Of a DNA stretch of 34,787 bases, positions 9,901-16,633 are shown in pieces. This DNA is from Nitrospirota bacterium (GTDB lineage: Bacteria > Nitrospirota > 9FT-COMBO-42-15 > HDB-SIOI813). Numbering within the stretch: the stretch's first letter is position 1; each line of letters begins with the position of its first letter. The notes below the pieces were generated by a model that saw only the letters and a program-made list of their open reading frames with translations, was not told the DNA's origin and did not search any database. The DNA lies in assembly GCA_020846775.1 (NCBI GenBank), contig JADLDG010000058.1, forward strand, positions 1 through 34,787, written 5' to 3'. Position numbers and translations under genes: made by a program.

Positions 9901-10073
9901 AGTATTACCGGCAGTAACCTGTCAAATTTATTTTGAATTGATGTATCTCTGCGCAGCAGCTGCAGGTTTACAGCTGCCCGGCGGCTGTCAGTAAATCCTA
10001 TCCCGGCCAGGACAGAGGACATCCCGGCAGCATCCTCAATATTTTTTATGATCTCTTTTGAGACTTTTTCCAT
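6912..10073 (-). CDS. glnE: Bifunctional glutamine synthetase adenylyltransferase/adenylyl-removing enzyme
   Basis: Controls glutamine synthetase by attaching and removing AMP in response to PII. The protein has two nucleotidyltransferase modules, each followed by a helical linker. The first signature is GMGKLGGEELNYSSDIDIMYLY (about residue 240) and the second is SMGKLGGEEISYGSDLDLVFLY in the C-terminal half. Both keep the GGxELxYxSDxD catalytic acidic residues, so both activities look intact. At 1053 residues it is about a hundred longer than the E. coli enzyme. The extra length seems spread over linkers, including the acidic stretch near GIQGEEGSEEGG. No convincing Shine-Dalgarno sequence precedes the ATG. 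The gene stands alone between the LOG gene and the sulfur-relay operon; no glnA or glnB is nearby. Confidence 0.96.
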   Translation of the reverse strand: MEKVSKEIIKNIEDAAGMSSVLAGIGFTDSRRAAVNLQLLRRDTSIQNKFDRLLPVILQSAIDSPDPDMSLNNLERFASSYEEKDKLYLFLSSHKEIIGPFLLLLGSSQYLCNFLFSAPRECIEWLAVPNFLKRIIAKDPALKDLRKQVTPETTLEDVKTVLRRFRKMEYLRISIRDLLGYGTLTEITQEISVVADVALQIAYEVCSRDLEKRYGIPQYYDINGNPWRCTFTVLGMGKLGGEELNYSSDIDIMYLYHTEKGETSNGLLTNHQYFVKLSEMISQVIGQTTDEGFVFRVDTRLRPEGERGDLASPLRSFEVYYESWGQTWERAALLKVRPVAGDEELGRAFLKMIQPFVYRKYLDFTAIDEISGMKVKIDKSIAAKGKDIRNVKLGYGGIREIEFFVQALQLLYGGKEPWIRERNTMRALHKLAQKGFISYDEEEALSAAYQFMRRVEHMIQIVSERQTYVMPDGPDDLNTLAKRIGYEDKSKHKAYEQLLKDYNTYTKSVRKIYDDLFLKKGIQGEEGSEEGGIDTIIGGVVSEDEAINILSESNFRDPGKAYRNIMLLRDGAAFSHQTPRSRQIFLRIFPSFFSHITSSSDPDLALNNLESLISSVGARETIYSFFEENPQAVESVIKIFSTSEYLSKLVIRHPEIVDMFLDPEEMLKKHAKVDMQAELSSLIEQCNTYAEKLDMLRKFKYIEEVRIGYVDILNYVSPGDASRYLSNLADVSLVCAYKIASDEVRRVYGRPLCRTTDGGVSEAGFCIVSMGKLGGEEISYGSDLDLVFLYSGDGETDGKQSISNHEFFTHLSSKTMSVLTSMTREGSVFKIDVRLRPSGSKGPLSQSITAFRTYVEQHADIWELQSLTRARIIAGDESLGREVLDCIYSVLYGVNRSPEDLLPAIRNMRKRMEAEVSRENNEYYDIKAGEGGIVDIEFIVQYLQLLHGLKYPSIRVTNTLSALESLYKERLLSKDQYTILKKSYVYLRTLENRLRIVQNVSAHLLSKSHDKITSLAMRMGYKDSKRVSGSTRLIKEYESLRKNVRGVFEQILD

Positions 10074-10128
10074 CAGGAAAAGTGAGAATTAATCTGTCTA
10101 TACTTCTGGATAATATGACCAGGGTCAA

Positions 10129-10668
10129 TTAAACAAATAAAGTTATGTCAGCATCCACAGCATACTCTAAAAATGCCGCCGCACCGCACACCTCGACACC
10201 TTCGATAAGATCTTTCTTCTTCACACCCATGACGTCCATAGTCATCTGACAGCCTATCAACCTTACCCCTGATTCCAAAGCTATATTCAGGAGATCTTCA
10301 ATTGACGGAACATTTACCTTATCCATCCAGCTTTTCATCATCTTTGTAGCCATAGCCGTCATACCAGGCAGCGCTCCTATGATATTAGGAATAGACACCG
10401 GCATTGCAGGATTTGCCAGAGATGGGACTTTGAGGTTTTTATTTTTTTTCTTATTTATAATATCGAGCCCATAAAAGGTACAGAAAATGGAACACTCTAT
10501 ATCCATTGCAGCAGCAGTAGTAGCCAGTATCAGCGGTGGATATGCCATATCCAGTGTGCCTTTGGACGCTACTATGGCCATCCTCTTTTTCCTGTCAGAT
10601 AAAAGTTTCTTTAATTTATTTTCGACCAGTTCTTCTATTATTTCCCTGTCTTTATCTGTAATTGACAT
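10129..10668 (-). CDS. DsrE2-like sulfur-relay protein (DsrE/DsrF/DrsH-like family)
   Basis: A cytoplasmic DsrE-fold protein of the DsrE2 type, usually encoded beside TusA and thought to exchange persulfide sulfur with it. After a charged helix (residues 1-28), the fold begins KRMAIVASKGTLDMAYPPLILATTAAAM. The C-terminal part has LIGCQMTMDVMG, whose Cys (C140) is the conserved candidate persulfide site, followed by C161. A lysine/asparagine-rich loop (about residues 72-80) comes from an A/T-rich tract. It has a clear AGAAGGAG ribosome-binding site eight bases from the ATG. It is the last gene of the operon that starts at 11959, 38 bases after tusA. The direction of sulfur flow cannot be deduced. 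Confidence 0.85.
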   Translation of the reverse strand: MSITDKDREIIEELVENKLKKLLSDRKKRMAIVASKGTLDMAYPPLILATTAAAMDIECSIFCTFYGLDIINKKKNKNLKVPSLANPAMPVSIPNIIGALPGMTAMATKMMKSWMDKVNVPSIEDLLNIALESGVRLIGCQMTMDVMGVKKKDLIEGVEVCGAAAFLEYAVDADITLFV

Positions 10669-10706
10669 GCTTTTCTCCTTCTGGAATCATTCGTCTTAAG
10701 GATTTT

Positions 10707-10958
10707 TTATTTTATCTTTCTTATAAAAAACCTGTAATGCCCATCCTCCCCTTCTGTCTTCAATAACTCCTGGCCGGTGTGTTTTGTCCACGCCTCAATG
10801 TCTTTTAATGAACCGGGATCAGACGAAATCATCTCGAGGATCTCTCCTACTGACATTTTGGCTATAGTATTCTTTGTTTTTAATACAGGCAGTGGACAAG
10901 ATAACTTACGGCAATCCAGTGTCTGATCAGGTATATATATTTTATCTTCCATCGGCAT
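10707..10958 (-). CDS. tusA: TusA-family sulfur carrier protein
   Basis: Small cytoplasmic sulfur carrier of 83 residues, about the normal TusA length. The hallmark CPLP motif follows LDCRKLS, placing the persulfide-bearing Cys at residue 21; C16 lies just upstream. The rest reads as the usual two-layer fold, with a second helix at GSLKDIEAWTKHTGQELL. AAGGAGACGTC before the ATG is a good ribosome-binding site. It lies between the dsrH-like gene and the dsrE2-like gene, the typical partner arrangement for sulfur relay. The window encodes a second TusA domain fused to the sulfite reductase, whose CPYN motif differs from the CPLP here. Confidence 0.92.
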   Translation of the reverse strand: MPMEDKIYIPDQTLDCRKLSCPLPVLKTKNTIAKMSVGEILEMISSDPGSLKDIEAWTKHTGQELLKTEGEDGHYRFFIRKIK

Positions 10959-10995
10959 GACGTCTCCTTAATATTCTATCATCATCAATAGTGCT

Positions 10996-11271
10996 TTACC
11001 ACACAATAACCTTATCATGTTCAATAATAAATTGACATATTGAGGAATAATCAATCAGTTTATATGGTGTGTTTAAACCACGAGCCTCAACGTCATCTAC
11101 AGAGGCAAATATGTCACCAGCAACCTGAAGTTTGGAAAGGACCCCATCCTGAATTAGAAGGACAGTGACTTCTCTCTTATCACTTTCATGATCAATTACC
11201 TCTTGCGCCAATTTGTTTTCAATATCCCTGATTATATGAAGAGTTTTCATCTGCCGAAAATGCCTCGTCAC
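10996..11271 (-). CDS. DsrH/TusB-like protein
   Basis: Short DsrE-fold protein resembling DsrH/TusB: a first strand MKTLHIIRDI, then VTVLLIQDGVL and a C-terminal hydrophobic strand. The open frame begins at a GTG (11271) that overlaps the preceding stop codon in the same geometry as the dsrE/dsrF junction; an ATG at 11250 (MKTLHII) is a good alternative by family alignment. The single cysteine (SSICQF, near the C-terminus) is not at the position of the conserved DsrH cysteine in Allochromatium, so a persulfide-transfer role for this subunit alone is doubtful. It probably forms a complex with the two upstream gene products. Confidence 0.75.
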   Translation of the reverse strand: MTRHFRQMKTLHIIRDIENKLAQEVIDHESDKREVTVLLIQDGVLSKLQVAGDIFASVDDVEARGLNTPYKLIDYSSICQFIIEHDKVIVW

Positions 11272-11627
11272 CCGAAGTTTAACAGAACATCACTTTCTGA
11301 TATAAGGTTAATAGCCTCCTGACGGGTGAGTTTCTCTATATTGCTATTGTATCCGGTAATATCCCTCTCCTTCAATGAGTCTTCATCCGCAAACATCCTG
11401 ATTCCACACGCCGAAAATAACTCCATACTGTCATTGATATCAGGTCTTCCTATCGTATGTGGTTGAACCTTCAGGGAATTCCATACTCCATCATCCATTA
11501 ACAGGATGCTGACCTTGTTATCGTGGACGGTCAAACCAATGCTCATACGCAGCGCCTCAGGGACAGAGACAGTATTAAATGGTGTCGTACCAATTATTAT
11601 CAGAAGATTCTTACCTTGCCTCGTCAT
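11268..11627 (-). CDS. DsrF/TusC-like protein
   Basis: A 119-residue DsrE-family protein with the core pattern KNLLIIIGTTPF, NKVSILLMDDGVW and IRMFADEDSLKERDI. The last stretch aligns with the DsrF/TusC form, which has an acidic/ESL segment where DsrE has its active cysteine. The only cysteine is C74 (FSACGIR), a few residues upstream of that site. The start ATG overlaps the TGA of the upstream dsrE-like gene (ATGA at 11627-11624) and the stop overlaps the next gene, so all three should be made in fixed ratio. It is likely a structural partner in a DsrEFH-like complex. Confidence 0.8.
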   Translation of the reverse strand: MTRQGKNLLIIIGTTPFNTVSVPEALRMSIGLTVHDNKVSILLMDDGVWNSLKVQPHTIGRPDINDSMELFSACGIRMFADEDSLKERDITGYNSNIEKLTRQEAINLISESDVLLNFG

Positions 11628-11959
11628 AGAAAACTCAGGAACCTGTCACACTCATTGACCAGCTTAGAAAGGTCATACTGACTATGGAAATCTACGCCAT
11701 CAAACAGATCAGGCTGACTTAGCCCTCTTATCTCAGCGGTATAGGTACAAAGCGCAATCTTGACACCTTTTGCAATTAAACTGTCAAATCCTGCTGAAAG
11801 TTTCCTGGGAGACGTATTAACAACGACATTGTACACACCATCCTCCATCAGGAATATACTTACATCATGTCCCATATCGGCAAAACCTTCAGCAAGCCTC
11901 TTTACAGTGTGTACATCCTGGTGTTCAGGGCTCTTGTGTAAGAGAAAACCTATTTTCAT
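11624..11959 (-). CDS. DsrE-like sulfurtransferase subunit
   Basis: First gene of the five-gene sulfur-relay operon; 111 residues. The pattern MKIGFLLHKSP, HDVSIFLMEDGVYNVV and KIALCTYTAEIRGL fits the DsrE fold. C71, in the LCTYTAEIRG segment, sits where DsrE proteins have their persulfide-forming cysteine, so this is the likeliest catalytic subunit of the set. There is no Shine-Dalgarno sequence before the ATG. A TATAAT box lies only eleven bases upstream of it, so the message may be nearly leaderless. A role in cytoplasmic sulfur transfer to TusA is inferred from family and neighbours. Confidence 0.8.
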   Translation of the reverse strand: MKIGFLLHKSPEHQDVHTVKRLAEGFADMGHDVSIFLMEDGVYNVVVNTSPRKLSAGFDSLIAKGVKIALCTYTAEIRGLSQPDLFDGVDFHSQYDLSKLVNECDRFLSFL

Positions 11960-11970
11960 GACTCATCGTT

Positions 11971-12000
11971 ATTATACACAAATATGGGTATGGTGGTAAA
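11971..12000 (-). promoter_or_regulatory. Promoter of the dsrE-like operon
   Basis: On the minus strand, TTTACC (12000-11995, four of six to the -35 consensus) and a perfect TATAAT (11976-11971) are separated by 18 bases. The ATG at 11959 begins only eleven bases after the TATAAT, so transcription would start about four or five bases before it. The absence of a ribosome-binding site agrees with a leaderless or very short-leader transcript. Confidence 0.6.
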
Positions 12001-12029
12001 GGTTAAGGGAGCAAACAGGGGACGATTTA

Positions 12030-12824
12030 TTAAAAGTCTATAGTCAAACCGACTGTCGCAGAGTCAGGGCTCGCATCAGATATTCCAACACTGAAGCCCG
12101 CATCGAGTAATACACCTTCCATGATCTTATATCTTGCACCCAGCAGGATGGAGAAAAAATCAGGATTATGAGGGACTTTATTTGTCTCTCCATTAACTTC
12201 ACCGACTAACTGAATCTCTTTATCCGCAGAATACTCAACCGCCAACTTAAAAAGGAAGACATTCTCATACTCCGAACCCCAGGACGGTTTGTTTATGAAG
12301 GTATAACCAACGTTCATATGGGCGCTTAATAACTCAGACATCTCCCTTGTAGCTATAAATACAAAACCAAAGTCAGTCTCGCCTGTACTGAACCCGCTCT
12401 CCCCTTCGCCTGATTTAAATTCATTCTCCGGGGTCGGTATTTTAAAAAATGGCTGTATTGTAAGTGAAATGGGATTACCCTCACGTCCCTTGAGAAAAAG
12501 AAGTCTGGATTTTAGTATCATGTCGCCTAATCCATCTGCATTCTTACTGCCTTTCGGTCTCCAGAATACATAGGGGATTTCAACACCTACATCAAGGTTA
12601 TTAATAACGCCGTAATTAACCTCCAGATCCAGGTTGTTAGACTCACCGCCATGCGGGAAATTCACAGCCCTGACCCCTGTCTCAAGTTTGACCCTGTGTA
12701 CCTTTTCGGGATAGGCGCTTTGCGTCGTCAAAGGACGGCGGGCAAATGAGGGCGACGCAACAAATAAAACAGAGAAAAATATAATAGTTGAGACTGCGGA
12801 TAAAAGATTTCTATTCAATTGCAT
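12030..12824 (-). CDS. Predicted outer-membrane beta-barrel protein of unknown substrate
   Basis: A 264-residue secreted protein. Residues 1-28 form a signal peptide with the hydrophobic core TIIFFSVLFVASP and a likely cleavage at SFA-RRP. The mature part alternates short amphipathic strands (LDLEVNYGVINNLDVGVEIPYVFW, MILKSRLLFL, TDFGFVFIATREM, FLFKLAVEYS, SILLGARYKI) and ends VGLTIDF with a terminal Phe, the usual barrel-assembly signal. It resembles the loose family of putative transporters annotated as phenol-degradation MetA-pathway or alpha-amylase-like outer-membrane proteins; the substrate is unknown. It lies between hflX and the sulfur-relay operon, with its own strong promoter and a palindromic site. 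There is no Shine-Dalgarno sequence, so it is another candidate for short-leader expression. Confidence 0.75.
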   Translation of the reverse strand: MQLNRNLLSAVSTIIFFSVLFVASPSFARRPLTTQSAYPEKVHRVKLETGVRAVNFPHGGESNNLDLEVNYGVINNLDVGVEIPYVFWRPKGSKNADGLGDMILKSRLLFLKGREGNPISLTIQPFFKIPTPENEFKSGEGESGFSTGETDFGFVFIATREMSELLSAHMNVGYTFINKPSWGSEYENVFLFKLAVEYSADKEIQLVGEVNGETNKVPHNPDFFSILLGARYKIMEGVLLDAGFSVGISDASPDSATVGLTIDF

Positions 12825-12834
12825 GAGCGAGATA

Positions 12835-12864
12835 ATAATAACCGCAAAGTTTACGGTATGTCAA
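12835..12864 (-). promoter_or_regulatory. Promoter with palindromic operator before the outer-membrane protein gene
   Basis: The minus strand shows a perfect TTGACA (12864-12859), an 18-base spacer and TATTAT (12840-12835). The TGA stop of hflX is part of the -35 box. The spacer is almost filled by the 17-base near-palindrome ACCG-C-AAA-G-TTT-A-CGGT (12841-12857, plus strand), in which only one symmetric pair is mismatched. A repressor bound there would block RNA polymerase. The start codon at 12824 is ten bases beyond the -10 box. Confidence 0.6.
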
Positions 12865-14483
12865 GGGATGAATAGTTTCGATTCCAGGATAGTTAACAAA
12901 GGTGAAAGGGTCTCCGGGTGGAGGGCAGAAACGGCACAGGCATCGAACCTCTTGCAGAGGACTCTGACTGATTCCTCATCACACTTATCCGTTTTGTTGA
13001 AAACGAGTTGTCTTTCTATGTGGTCTATTCCAAGTTCAGTGATTATTTTATCTACAGAATCCATATGCTGTTCAAACCTGGGGCTGCTGATATCCACTAC
13101 ATGAAGGAGCAGGTGCGCATCTCTCAATTCATCCAGGGTAGCCCTGAAAGCGCCGAACAAATCATCAGGAAGCTCTTTAATGAAACCGACTGTATCTGTT
13201 ATGATAACCTCTCTGTCTCTCGGGAACCTCAGCCTCCGGCTCGAAGTGTCGAGGGTCGCAAACAGAAGGTCCTCAGTCTTCACTGAACTTTTTGTCAAAG
13301 AATTAAGAAGTGTTGACTTCCCTGCATTTGTATATCCCACTATAGATACTATTGGAATACCGCTCTGGACACGTCTTTCTTTTCTTTGTCTTCGTGCACT
13401 GCTTAAATGCTCAAGCTCCTTTTCGAGGTGTGTGATCCTGTCCCGTATACGCCTCCTGTCAACCTCCAGTTTCATCTCACCAGGGCCCCTTCCGCCTATG
13501 CCTCCTGCAAGCCTGGACAATGCCTTTCCTGTACCTGTAAGACGGGGGAGCAGGTATTTGAGTTGTGCCAATTCCACCTGAACCTTGCCGTCACGGCTGT
13601 GGGCATGCCTGGCAAAGATATCGAGGATAAGCTGAGTCCTGTCTATAACACGTACATCCGTCATCTCGCCTATAGATTTTACCTGAGTGGGTGACAGGTC
13701 CTGGTCAAATATTATCAGATTGGCGCCGCTCTGGAGTGATTTAATTATAAGCTCTTTGAGCTTTCCCTCACCCATTAAATACCTCGGATGCAACACCTTC
13801 GGCCTTTGAATCACAGTATCGAGTATTTTAACCCCAGCTGTCCTGGCAAGTTCCTTCAGCTCTTCAATGGAATCCGCCTGATCACTCTTGCTTTTCAAAG
13901 AGGCACTGACGACAACAGCCCTGTCCCCCTTGTCAATTTCTATCCCCTCACTGGTAAGAGAAAGCCGCCTGTCAATTTCACTGAATAGATCCTCCATGTT
14001 TAAATCCAGACGATGGAATAAAACCTTATCTAACACCTTGTATGCCTTGCCTTCTGAATTAGGGGGTATAAGATGGGCCATATAGACATTTTCAGGGAAG
14101 CCGTCTGCTGTAATGCTTATCACTGCCATCAGGTCTAATCTCAGCAGTGCAAGGTCAGTCAGGTCATCCTGGGACAGGGATTCATTTTTAAGGTGAGTGT
14201 GGACACACCTTATACTTCGTGTATACCTCTTTCCAAAACCAAATTCAGAAATATCGGGGATTACTATCTCCCTGTGGTCACCAATAATAACATGATGGAT
14301 TACACCATTCCTGTCCACCATTATGCCGATCTGCCTGTTTATTTCACGGGAGATGGATGTGATGTATCTCGCAAGTTCAGGAGTAATCAGCTCTGCAGGA
14401 GGAATGCGGCGTCTGTAAATATTTTTTAACCGTCTGAGCTGATCAGCCTTTAATCCGGATGTGTTGCCGTAAAGGGTAGAAAT
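12861..14483 (-). CDS. hflX: GTPase HflX (ribosome-associated), apparently starting at ATT
   Basis: Ribosome-splitting GTPase of the Obg-HflX superfamily. The full frame gives 540 residues: the family's N-terminal LYGNTSGLKADQLRRL and IYRRRIPPAELITPELARY, the HflX domain ending in GGRGPGE (about 330-336), then the G domain with GYTNAGKS (about 383-390), DTVGFI and NKTD. The first ATG (14321) would remove 54 residues that match conserved N-terminal family sequence. Upstream of it the frame holds no ATG, GTG or TTG until a TGA at 14504-14502. Between that stop and the conserved region lies AAGGAGG (14498-14492), eight bases before an ATT at 14483-14481, which is therefore the best start. A sequence error or a downstream start is the alternative. 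Confidence 0.9.
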   Translation of the reverse strand: MSTLYGNTSGLKADQLRRLKNIYRRRIPPAELITPELARYITSISREINRQIGIMVDRNGVIHHVIIGDHREIVIPDISEFGFGKRYTRSIRCVHTHLKNESLSQDDLTDLALLRLDLMAVISITADGFPENVYMAHLIPPNSEGKAYKVLDKVLFHRLDLNMEDLFSEIDRRLSLTSEGIEIDKGDRAVVVSASLKSKSDQADSIEELKELARTAGVKILDTVIQRPKVLHPRYLMGEGKLKELIIKSLQSGANLIIFDQDLSPTQVKSIGEMTDVRVIDRTQLILDIFARHAHSRDGKVQVELAQLKYLLPRLTGTGKALSRLAGGIGGRGPGEMKLEVDRRRIRDRITHLEKELEHLSSARRQRKERRVQSGIPIVSIVGYTNAGKSTLLNSLTKSSVKTEDLLFATLDTSSRRLRFPRDREVIITDTVGFIKELPDDLFGAFRATLDELRDAHLLLHVVDISSPRFEQHMDSVDKIITELGIDHIERQLVFNKTDKCDEESVRVLCKRFDACAVSALHPETLSPLLTILESKLFIP

Positions 14484-14498
14484 ATAGTAAACCTCCTT
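14484..14498 (-). promoter_or_regulatory. Shine-Dalgarno sequence that decides the hflX start
   Basis: AAGGAGG (14498-14492, minus strand) is followed by eight bases and then ATT. It is the best-matching ribosome-binding site near hflX, and the only start-like codon at correct spacing in the hflX frame is this ATT. The in-frame TGA four bases farther upstream (14504-14502) excludes an earlier start. Confidence 0.75.
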
Positions 14499-14535
14499 AA
14501 GTCAGTTTATTATTTTACCCTTCTGTGGTCAACTA

Positions 14536-14631
14536 TTATGTTAAGGCATAGAGCACAGCCACGACTATTACCCCTTTTGTCAGTATAACGACAGACTCAA
14601 ATATCAAAGCTATTCTGTTATTTGTAATCAT
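14536..14631 (-). CDS. Small single-span membrane peptide, 31 residues
   Basis: An ATG at 14631-14629 preceded by AAAGGAG with eight-base spacing opens a 31-codon frame ending in TAA at 14538-14536. The product has a short polar start (MITNNR) and then an uninterrupted hydrophobic stretch with one Lys (ALIFESVVILTKGVIVVAVLYALT), enough for one membrane helix. It lies between the GGDEF/HD-GYP gene and hflX on the same strand, about 50 bases before the hflX start. I recognise no family. Support comes from the good ribosome-binding site, the length of the hydrophobic run and the otherwise empty gap; a chance frame is possible. Confidence 0.5.
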   Translation of the reverse strand: MITNNRIALIFESVVILTKGVIVVAVLYALT

Positions 14632-14722
14632 GAATTAATCTCCTTTAATGACCTTCGTGATTTTTATTATATGAATTTAATATTAATGGAAGATTAAAAG
14701 ATAACAACCTGGATGGAATACC

Positions 14723-16633
14723 TTATTTCAAACCTACGGCCTCTGTCTCTAAGATCCTGATAAATACCTCTACTATCCCGGGGTCAAATTGAGAACCTGA
14801 ACACCGTTGAAGCTCAGCTACGGCTGTTTCAATTGACAGGGCTTTCCTGTAAGGTCTGTCAGTAGTCATCGCGTCAAACGTATCAACAACTGCGAGTATA
14901 CGGCAGGCTAATGGTATAGCCTCTCCGCTCAATCCGTCAGGATAGCCTGAACCATCATAAAATTCCTGATGGTGGCGTATGAGCGGCTTAAGCCTTCTCA
15001 ACATCTCCAGAGGCGAGATTATCTTTTCGCCAATCTCAGCGTGTCTCTTCATTATTTCAAATTCCTCCGGAGTCAGCTTTCCCGGTTTGTTAAGGATATG
15101 GTCAGGAATGCCAATTTTACCAATATCATGCAGCAGGCAGAGATAGACAAGCTCTTCCTGATCGGTCTGAGACATGTTGATTGCGCGCGCGATCTCTCTT
15201 GCGTAGTCAATTGCACGTTCTGAATGACCATTCGTATAATGGTCTCTTGCATCAAGGGCGCTGCTCAGTGAGGTAACTATTTCAAAAAGTGATTGAGGAG
15301 AGGCATCTTTTGAAAACATCTTCCCTAACTGCTCTTCGAGAGCTGACACTATATGCTGACTATTGTCAAATCTCTTTAGCGCTTTTACTGCAATGAATGT
15401 CTCAAAAAGTTTCTGGTTGCATAGATTCAAGTCTCTGGTTTCCGTACAATCAAAAGAAAACACCTGATTGCCACCCCTGTATTTTGCCAGATACATGGCC
15501 TGGTCGGCAAACTGGATCAGCATGTTTTGATCATCAGTATGATAGAATAATGTAGAAAGACCGAGGCTGATTGAAACCCCTAAGGAATCATCCTGAAACC
15601 TTTCCCTGACCTTACTTAATATCCTGTCAGCTACTAACATTCCCTGGTCGTGTGATGCATCAGGAAGCAGGCATATATATTCGTCACCTCCATAACGTCC
15701 AATTGTATCAATTGATCTCGTATTGTCTTTGAGACATTGTGCCACCTCCCGAAGTATACGATCCCCCTGATAGTGGCCATGAACATCGTTGGCAGACTTA
15801 AAATTATCTATGTCAATCATGATTAATGAAAAACCTTTTTGAGTTCTTTGAGATCGAATGACTTCTTGCTGATACATTTCGAGAAATGCCCTGTGATTAA
15901 GGAGCTTAGTCAAACCATCAGTTGACGCCTGCATCTTTACCTCTTCAAAAAGCTGTGCATTCTTTATAGCATTGGCTGATGTATTGGCTATTATTTGACA
16001 AAATCTAATCTCCTCCGCTGTGAATACTCGCTTATCTGCTACAACCTTAAGGAGCAAGGTACCTATTATTTCAGACTGATAAGAAATTGGTATGACAAGG
16101 AGAGACTTTATGTCTGCCTGATTGACTATTTCCCGCACGTCCATCATTATGTTATCTTCACTAATGTCGTTGATTATTACGGTCTCACCGGTCTCTAAAG
16201 CCTTTCTTATTTCAGGATATTTTATTAACTCTATCTGGAGTTGGTTTACGTCGGGGACATCATGAGAAGCAACGACATATCCATGTTCTCTTTGCGGGTC
16301 AACAAGTATAATAGAACATCGGTCAGCATCTATATACAGGCCAACCCTGTTAACCATTGTCCTGAGAACTTCATTGATATCCAGAGACGATGAAACGCTC
16401 CGGGTGATTTCAAGTATCAGCTCCAGTTCCTTCTTGCTCTGCCATAGATAATTTATATTTATCAGAAGGTCTCGAATCTGACAGTACAGGGGATTTAGTA
16501 TTGATGTTATTATAGTCTTTTCCAATGGCGTAAAGTTAATATTGAGAGACTTAAAAGAACCAGAGAACAGTGATTTTAATCGGTTTTTTAAAAAAACTCT
16601 TGACATCGAAATAATAATTGGTATTATTATCAT
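14723..16633 (-). CDS. GAF-GGDEF-HD-GYP cyclic-di-GMP signalling protein
   Basis: A 636-residue protein with both halves of cyclic-di-GMP turnover. A hydrophobic N-terminus (MIIIPIIISM) may be a short membrane anchor. A GAF domain spans about 70-230. The diguanylate cyclase domain (about 235-395) has TDGLTKLLNHRAF, MIDIDNFKSAND and the active-site variant GGDEY (315-319). A product-inhibition site RxxD (R306-D309) lies exactly five residues before it. The HD-GYP phosphodiesterase domain keeps HDIGKIGIPD, KRHAEIGEKI, HHQEFYDGSGYPDGL and DTFDAMTTDRPY, so it looks active. TAGGA precedes the ATG by about five bases, overlapping the palindrome at 16635-16648. It is divergent from the Rrf2 regulator, only 30 bases apart. 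Confidence 0.9.
   Translation of the reverse strand: MIIIPIIISMSRVFLKNRLKSLFSGSFKSLNINFTPLEKTIITSILNPLYCQIRDLLININYLWQSKKELELILEITRSVSSSLDINEVLRTMVNRVGLYIDADRCSIILVDPQREHGYVVASHDVPDVNQLQIELIKYPEIRKALETGETVIINDISEDNIMMDVREIVNQADIKSLLVIPISYQSEIIGTLLLKVVADKRVFTAEEIRFCQIIANTSANAIKNAQLFEEVKMQASTDGLTKLLNHRAFLEMYQQEVIRSQRTQKGFSLIMIDIDNFKSANDVHGHYQGDRILREVAQCLKDNTRSIDTIGRYGGDEYICLLPDASHDQGMLVADRILSKVRERFQDDSLGVSISLGLSTLFYHTDDQNMLIQFADQAMYLAKYRGGNQVFSFDCTETRDLNLCNQKLFETFIAVKALKRFDNSQHIVSALEEQLGKMFSKDASPQSLFEIVTSLSSALDARDHYTNGHSERAIDYAREIARAINMSQTDQEELVYLCLLHDIGKIGIPDHILNKPGKLTPEEFEIMKRHAEIGEKIISPLEMLRRLKPLIRHHQEFYDGSGYPDGLSGEAIPLACRILAVVDTFDAMTTDRPYRKALSIETAVAELQRCSGSQFDPGIVEVFIRILETEAVGLK

Noticed and set aside
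10097-10128. Promoter for glnE (TTGACC with TATAGA)
   Set aside because: The spacer is 20 bases and the alternative TATTAT is only seven bases away, so neither is convincing.
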